Shown here one piece after another: positions 33,239 through 38,191 of a DNA stretch of 38,191 nt. This DNA comes from an uncultured Clostridia bacterium (GTDB taxonomy: Bacteria; Bacillota; Clostridia; TANB77; CAG-508). Each line of letters starts with the position of its first letter. The stretch's first letter is position 1. The translations under genes and the position numbers were made by a program. The stretch spans positions 1 through 38,191 of the forward strand of contig CAKPCF010000015.1 of assembly GCA_934141445.1 (NCBI GenBank), read 5' to 3'. The notes beneath the pieces are model-generated. The model was not told where the DNA came from, searched no databases, and worked only from the letters and a program-made list of their open reading frames with translations.

Positions 33239-33706
33239 TTATTTGATTTCATAAGTACTTGTTTCAAAATCTTTAGATTTTTTTATTTTTTTCCCCATAG
33301 TAATCTTTGTTCCAACACCTACAATAGACTCTACTTTTAGTGAATCCATAAAGCTTTCCATAATAGTAAAGCCCATTCCAGAACGCTCCAAGTTTCCCCT
33401 AGTTGTAAATAATGGCTCTTTTGCTTCTTCTACATTTTCTATTCCTTCACCATTATCTGAAACTTCAATTTCAATTTCATCTTCATACAATTTTGCTCGT
33501 ACTTTAACTATTCCTTCTGAATTTGGATACGCATGAATAATACTATTTGTAACAGCTTCCGAAACTGATGTTTTAATATCTGCAATTTCTTCAATAGTAG
33601 GATCTAGTTGAGTTGCAAATGCCGCAACAGCAATTCTTGCAAAAGCTTCATTAGCTGATTTGCTTAAAAACTCAATTTTCATTTCATTTTTTGTAATTTT
33701 ACTCAT
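33239..33706 (-). CDS. spoIIAB: Anti-sigma F factor SpoIIAB
   Basis: A 155-residue GHKL-type serine kinase that binds and inhibits SigF and phosphorylates SpoIIAA. Visible are the N box S-E-A-V-T-N-S-I-I-H-A-Y near residue 52, the D-N-G-E-G-I motif near 86 and the G-M-G-F-T-I-M-E lid motif near 112. Length is typical. AAAAGGA precedes the ATG. It lies between spoIIAA and sigF in the standard order. Confidence 0.96.
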   Translation of the reverse strand: MSKITKNEMKIEFLSKSANEAFARIAVAAFATQLDPTIEEIADIKTSVSEAVTNSIIHAYPNSEGIVKVRAKLYEDEIEIEVSDNGEGIENVEEAKEPLFTTRGNLERSGMGFTIMESFMDSLKVESIVGVGTKITMGKKIKKSKDFETSTYEIK

Positions 33707-33731
33707 ATTCTTTCCTTTTAATAATATATTT

Positions 33732-33761
33732 AGGTTTTTAATCGGATTTACCCATAAACCT
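33732..33761. repeat. Short palindromic intergenic repeat, copy 3
   Basis: Outer arms AGGTTT and AAACCT as in the other two copies, but the centre differs (AATCGGATT). It abuts the spoIIAA stop codon and precedes spoIIAB. Confidence 0.45.
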
Positions 33762-34090
33762 TATGAATTAACAATTTTAGCTTCTTCTACAATCGGAATA
33801 ATTTTCAATATTCCTGACATTTCAAACACTTTTTTAATTTTAGGATTTACATTTATCATTTCCAACTTAGTTCCATAACTACAAGCTGTTTTATATCTTC
33901 CAATAACTAGTCCGACTCCGGCACTATCCATAAATACAACGCGATTAAAATCAAGTATAGCTCTTTTAGGCATAAATCTTTGAATTTCATAATCAATTCT
34001 CCTTCTTATGATTTCTGTAATATGATGGTCAATTTCTTCTGTTATTTCAAAAACCAAAACCTTATCTTCAATAAAGTGTTTTACATTCAT
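33761..34090 (-). CDS. spoIIAA: Anti-anti-sigma F factor SpoIIAA
   Basis: A 109-residue STAS-domain protein. D-H-H-I-T-E near residue 22 and F-M-D-S-A-G-V-G-L near 54 include the serine phosphorylated by SpoIIAB. In dephosphorylated form it frees SigF. The ATG at 34090 is preferred because GGGGGAAG is well placed; a longer frame to 34105 adds five residues and has a poorer site. First gene of the spoIIA operon, preceded by a SigH-type promoter. Confidence 0.95.
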   Translation of the reverse strand: MNVKHFIEDKVLVFEITEEIDHHITEIIRRRIDYEIQRFMPKRAILDFNRVVFMDSAGVGLVIGRYKTACSYGTKLEMINVNPKIKKVFEMSGILKIIPIVEEAKIVNS

Positions 34091-34124
34091 CTTATCTTCC
34101 CCCATTCTCTTTTGTTATGCCTTA

Positions 34125-34154
34125 ATATTCTATAAAAGCTTGTATTTTTCCTTC
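34125..34154 (-). promoter_or_regulatory. SigH-type promoter of the spoIIA operon
   Basis: On the minus strand GAAGGAAAA (complement of 34146-34154), 12 bp, ATAGAATAT (complement of 34125-34133). Both match the SigH consensus RnAGGAwww and RnnGAATww at every position. It lies 34 nt upstream of the spoIIAA start. Confidence 0.85.
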
Positions 34155-34180
34155 GAAGAATTTTAGGAAGTTTTGCCGAA

Positions 34181-34217
34181 AAAAAAGAAGTCATTGACTT
34201 ATTTTGACTTCTTTTTT
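34181..34217 (-). terminator. Terminator after the LRR pilin-like gene
   Basis: AAAAAAGAAGTCA (34181-34193) pairs perfectly with 34205-34217, with T runs on either strand. It separates the surface gene from the spoIIA promoter. Confidence 0.88.
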
Positions 34218-34279
34218 ATAGATTTTTACATTTATCAAAAAATATGTTGATTTTTGATATTTATTGTTAAAAATAATTT

Positions 34280-37253
34280 TTACCAACCCGATTTTGCATC
34301 CCATTTTAAACTTGATAATGGTGACCAATTTATTATATTATCATTTCCAGCTAAATATAATTTCTTTAATTTACCATTTTTATTTAAATTTGCTAATATT
34401 TCTAAGTTGTTATATGTTTTTGTACTTCCATCACTATCTACATAACTTGAAGTATCTGTAATTGTATTATTACCTAAATTTAGTTCTTCCAAATTAGTTA
34501 GATTTTCTAAAGCTTTCAAACTACTTATATTGTTATCATATAAATTTAAATTTTGCAAATTATATAATTTTTCAATTCCAGACAAAGACTGTATATTGGT
34601 ACTTTGTAGCTTTACACTAATTAGTTTACTACAATTTTGAATAGCACTAATATTCAATGACTTATTGGTATATGTCACAATTAAATTTTGTAAATTGTTA
34701 AACTTTTCTATGCCATTTAAATTCTGTAAAACTTGTTGAGGAGAATTCTTATCATTACCACTTAATTCCAAAGTTGTAACACTCGGTAGCTCATCTTTCA
34801 AATATTCAGATAAACTTGAAATATTTAAATTGATAGACCTTCTTATACTCAAAGTAGATAAGTTATTTGCATTCTTCAAACTATTAAAAAATTCATTTTT
34901 CAAACTCATATCTCCCTTCGGATATGCAACTCTACAAGTGATTAAATTATTTGAATCAGTATCTATAACTGGAATACCACCATTACCTAAGTTAATATAT
35001 TTTATAGTTTTCGGAAAATATATATTAGCAATTGCACCATTGATATCCACATTTTCTAAGCTAGTATTTCTTAAGTCAAGTATTGTATCCGTACTTCCGT
35101 ATAGTAAAAGTCCACTGTGCAACATATAATGATTTTAAATTTGTTAATCCTTCTAAACATTTTAATGTTTCTACATTAGAACATACTAATGCACTCATTG
35201 AACCATATGCATCTCCTGCCCAATAACAATTACTAGTTCCATATCTCAATCTTTCTATAGTTTTTACTATATTTTTAAAATCTTCTCCATTTGATACTCT
35301 TAAAGTTTTTAGGTTAGTTGCATAGTCATTTAATGGTGTCATATCTGTTACATTAGTATTTCTTAAATCTAATTCTATCAATTTTGTACACTTTGGATTT
35401 GTATATGTGTAACTAAAGCTACCATCTTCATTTTCTACTTTATGGCTTTCTGCCACAAAATCTATTGTTGTTAATGTTGTATTATCTTTTAATGTTAAAA
35501 ATTGTAACTGTGGCATACTTTTTAATATATTGTTTATTTGTTCATTTGTTAAACTAGTACATCCTTCTAAATTTAAATGTGTTATTTTTGTATTTCCATA
35601 TAAATCTGAATACAGTTCTTCATAACTAACTTGGCTTGGAGTATAGTATTGTTTTACATTATAAACATTTCCCGTTAAATATTTTACAGGAATTTTATAA
35701 TTTGGTGAACATATATCTAATATATTAGATATAAAATTTACATTCATATTTTTACTGCAATTTTCTAAATATAAATATTCTAATTTTATATCGTTTGAAA
35801 GATAACTTACATTCGCTAAATTCGAATTGTTATTTAAATTCATCTTAACCAAGTTTGCTTTATTTGCTAAAGCTGATATTGAGGTTCCTGTTATTGCATC
35901 TTCTCCATTTTCTAGTCCTGTTTCATTTGTTATTGTTCCTAATTTATTACTTACTCCACATAAATAAGTAATATTATTCATATTGTCCATCCCATTTAAC
36001 GAAGTAATTTTATTATGTTCACATCTCAATAGAATTAAATTTGTATAATCTTTTATTGCTGTTAAATCTCCTGTAATATTATTATGATTTATTGATAAAT
36101 ATTTTACTGCTTTCTTAGTTGTATCTGACAACTCTGCTAATGGTGTTAATTTTGTTATTGTTTTTGATGATTTAGTAACATACATTGAACTACTAATATC
36201 ATACACTTTATTAACATCACAATTTGATTCATATCCTGTTCTTCCAGCTATTGAAAGATACTCTAAATTAGAAAAATTTGCATTCTTTATTCCATTACAT
36301 AAAACTTCTAATTCATTATCATCTATATTATATAAATACAAATGATTCAATTTGCTTAATTTTGCTAAACTACTATAATTTCCTATTACTGAGCTCTTAA
36401 AATATATATCTTTTAACTGCGGACAATTTTCTATGCCATTTAGATTATCTAAAGTTAAGCCATCTAAAATCAAACTTTTTAATGAAATAAGATTATAAAA
36501 ACTTGAAAAATCTGTTATCCCTGATGAGCTATCTATTGTTAATGTTGTTACACTCTTTAATTCTTCTGCTGTTAATACTCCATCTTTATTTCCTTCACTA
36601 TTCTCCGTATCATAATCTGATAATAATCCATATATTGCTGAATTATCTGTTTCTGTATACACTTTCCTTAATGGGTTATCTGAATCTATTGCTTCTTTAC
36701 TTGCTCCTAATATTGTATCTGTACCATTTGAACAATAATATACTTTTAAGTCTGATGTTACTCCATACACATCATTTAATGCTACATAATCTGCATAACT
36801 ACCTTCTCCTGCATCTCCACCTCTTATCTGATTTTTTATATCTTCTGGTAGTCCACTTTTCTTTATTAAATAAAGTGCATGTCCTTCTCCATCTACTATG
36901 TATCTCAAACCACCAACGCCTTCATTGGCTGGTATATAAAACCAACTTGGCTCTAATTTTGTTAATGTTAGTATCTTACTTTCTTCTCCACTCAAATCTT
37001 CATAATGTTCTACATAATAATTGTTTATATATTCTTCTAGTACTGCAACACTCTGTACATAAGTTGCATTTTTCGCTTGTGTCATTATGCCATTTTCTCC
37101 AATTGTTGCATTTAAACTAACACCTGCTAATATTAACATAACAATTATTGAAATTACTAATGCTATTAGAGTTATAGCATTTTGATTATTTAATAAGTAT
37201 TTCTTATCTTTTATTTTTTTGCACTTTCTGTTTTGCAATTTTCTTTTGTTCAT
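34280..37253 (-). pseudogene. Leucine-rich-repeat pilin-like surface protein, frameshifted
   Basis: Two overlapping frames (35076-37253, 725 aa; and 34280-35125) form one gene of about 990 codons broken by an extra base near 35118-35125. The first frame ends in noise just after L-T-N-L-K-S-L-Y-V. The second continues with L-L-L-Y-G-S-T-D-T-I-L-D-L-R-N and further leucine-rich repeats. The N-terminus has a prepilin-like I-T-L-I-A-L-V-I-S segment with Ala before the cleavage point and Ala in place of Glu at mature position 5. About residues 60-240 are a non-repeat domain; the rest holds roughly 20 irregular repeats with L-x-x-L-x-L and N-x-L/I. AAGGAGG precedes the ATG. It lies behind invertible element B. 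A surface adhesin is likely. The break may be real or an assembly error. Confidence 0.82.
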
Positions 37254-37283
37254 CTATGATTTTCCTCCTTAGATTTTATAAGT

Positions 37284-37354
37284 AGAGAAAAAGCTTTTTA
37301 TTGTTGCATTGCTAATTCGATTATATAATTAGCAATATCAAAAGCTCTTTCTCT
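37284..37354 (-). other. Long leader hairpin before the LRR pilin-like gene
   Basis: A 15-bp stem with one mismatched position (37284-37298 with 37340-37354) encloses a second 9-bp perfect stem (37309-37317 with 37327-37335). It lies immediately upstream of the AAGGAGG ribosome site. No T run follows in the minus direction. It is comparable in place to the hairpin before the other large pilin-like gene. Confidence 0.65.
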
Positions 37355-37474
37355 TTCAATCCATAAAAAACATTAGTCTAATAACTTTTGCTTTTCTTTG
37401 AAAGAAAACCATTTCAAAACTTCTATATTTTATTTTTATGGACTTTCTTTAAGTATCTGACTTAAAGAAGAGAA

Positions 37475-37520
37475 AAAAAGACACAAAATAGTATATTTCT
37501 TTATACTTTCGTGTCTTTTT
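37475..37520. terminator. Bidirectional terminator inside invertible element B
   Basis: AAAAAGACAC (37475-37484) pairs perfectly with GTGTCTTTTT (37511-37520), with an inner AGTATA/TATACT stem and T runs on both strands. In the present orientation it blocks read-through into the pilin-like gene; after inversion it would lie upstream of the promoter. Confidence 0.8.
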
Positions 37521-37567
37521 ATATTTTTATTATTTTAAAATATTACATAAAAATTGTTTTAGAACAG

Positions 37568-37596
37568 TTGACTTCAAAACTTACTAATGATAGAAT
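37568..37596 (+). promoter_or_regulatory. Promoter inside invertible element B (currently facing right)
   Basis: TTGACT (37568-37573), 17 bp, TAGAAT (37591-37596) with TG at the extended -10 position. In this orientation it reads through the right repeat, a hairpin followed by T, and into the 3' end of a gene on the other strand. Confidence 0.8.
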
Positions 37597-37657
37597 TTTT
37601 ATAAATGTTAATCGAGCTTTAAGTCAGATACTTAAAGCATTTTTTATTTATAATTAG

Positions 37658-38191
37658 TTATTCTAAATTATCTATATTTTTTAATTCTTCCTCAGTTAAT
37701 TCTGTAAATTCGATTATTTCTTGTACAGGTTTATTTTTAGCTAACATTTTTTTAGCCATTTCTATCTGTTTTTTTCTTTCTCCTTCTGCTCTGCCTGTTT
37801 CTCTTTCTTCTCTTTTTATTGCTGCATCTTCCCATCTATTTAATGCAAAATAAAATGCATCATCTAGCAATGGCTCACTTTGGGTTGATTTTTCATATTC
37901 CTGCTTTGCTGTCTTTATTGTCTCATTCTCTTCCATATCTTCCTCCCCTATTTCTCCTGGATTCAATAGAAATCTCGTCCACATCCCAACTTCACTCTTT
38001 GGACTTATTTTCCCTTCTTCCATGTATTTTTTTATCTTTCCTAACTCAACTATATCAATTTCTTGCTCGTCAGTCAACACTTTTTGACTACTTTTTTCTC
38101 GCCAATTCCATGTTGTTATATATTCTTTATCTTCTTTGGTTAAATTAAAATATTCTTTAAATATCCACATTGATATTACTTTTTGCACTTT
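37658..38191 (-). CDS. Rpn family recombination-promoting nuclease, C-terminal part
   Basis: The frame of 176 residues runs off the right edge, so the true start and the PD-(D/E)XK nuclease core are outside the window. What is visible is the helical C-terminal part: I-D-I-V-E-L-G-K-I-K-K-Y near the start, A-E-G-E-R-K-K-Q-I-E-M-A-K-K-M-L, then E-E-E-L-K-N-I, typical of the Rpn/transposase-like nuclease family abundant in gut Clostridia. Activity cannot be judged. It converges on the promoter of invertible element B. Confidence 0.75.
   Translation of the reverse strand, partial: KVQKVISMWIFKEYFNLTKEDKEYITTWNWREKSSQKVLTDEQEIDIVELGKIKKYMEEGKISPKSEVGMWTRFLLNPGEIGEEDMEENETIKTAKQEYEKSTQSEPLLDDAFYFALNRWEDAAIKREERETGRAEGERKKQIEMAKKMLAKNKPVQEIIEFTELTEEELKNIDNLE

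Larger units (their letters stand above)
37447..37637. repeat. Predicted invertible promoter element B (phase-variation switch)
   Basis: A perfect 21-bp inverted repeat (37447-37467 and 37617-37637) bounds a 149-bp segment. Each repeat has arms CTTTAAGT and ACTTAAAG around the asymmetric centre ATCTG. Inside are a bidirectional terminator (37475-37520) and a promoter that now points right, away from the LRR pilin-like gene. The right 50 bp of the segment resembles that of element A. The element fills about half of the 404-nt interval 37254-37657; the leader hairpin takes most of the rest. Confidence 0.83.

Noticed and set aside
37658..38191. Recombinase responsible for the promoter inversions
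   Set aside because: The visible part resembles the C-terminal region of Rpn nucleases and shows no tyrosine or serine recombinase motifs.

Overview
The window reads as chromosome of a very AT-rich, endospore-forming low-GC Firmicute of the class Clostridia, probably an uncultivated gut-type lineage. The evidence is an intact spoIIAA-spoIIAB-sigF-spoIID-spoIIQ block, an hrcA-grpE-dnaK-dnaJ operon with a degenerate CIRCE element, CdaA, RecD2, RqcP, a DnaE with an N-terminal PHP domain, and Clostridia-style pilin-like proteins. I saw no rRNA, tRNA, CRISPR array or intact insertion sequence. The species is not determinable from sequence alone.

Layout. 0.1-3.0 kb: a DUF3592 membrane protein and a frameshifted recD2. 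3.2-8.3 kb: an MMPL/RND exporter with an exported coiled-coil partner, divergent from a TetR regulator; three matching operators sit in the shared promoter region. 8.4-13.5 kb: heat-shock operon. 13.4-16.3 kb: a diversity-generating retroelement (DGR) with reverse transcriptase, Avd, a 65-nt template repeat (TR) and a secreted target protein carrying the 62-nt variable repeat (VR). 16.3-18.6 kb: a large pilin-like repeat protein directly upstream of the DGR target. 18.7-18.9 kb: a predicted invertible promoter for that pilin operon. 19.0-20.5 kb: a divergent phosphoribosyltransferase and a small pilin-like protein. 20.6-25.2 kb: dnaE, rqcP and a metallophosphoesterase. 25.4-26.1 kb: a GC-rich orphan gene with its own consensus promoter and terminator. 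26.2-29.3 kb: a small membrane protein, truA, and an ECF-type sigma factor with its probable anti-sigma. 29.3-34.2 kb: cdaA, a tiny membrane ORF and the sporulation block behind a SigH-type promoter. 34.3-37.6 kb: a frameshifted leucine-rich-repeat pilin-like gene behind a second predicted invertible promoter. 37.7 kb to the end: a partial Rpn-family nuclease.

The most interesting feature is a layered surface-variation system. Two pilin-like loci each have a segment of about 148 bp bounded by a 21-bp inverted repeat. Each segment contains a near-consensus SigA promoter (TTGACT, 17 bp, extended -10) that at present points away from the pilin gene, so both loci appear OFF. The repeats share the arms CTTTAAGT and ACTTAAAG but have different asymmetric 5-bp centres. 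One recombinase could therefore act on both loci without joining one to the other. One of these loci also carries the DGR, so a surface operon may combine ON/OFF phase variation with adenine-directed hypermutation of its secreted lectin-like partner. No site-specific recombinase is present in the window.

Three cautions apply. The inversion is inferred from sequence architecture, not observed. Two genes carry single-base frameshifts that could be assembly errors. Several surface and orphan proteins have no function I can assign.
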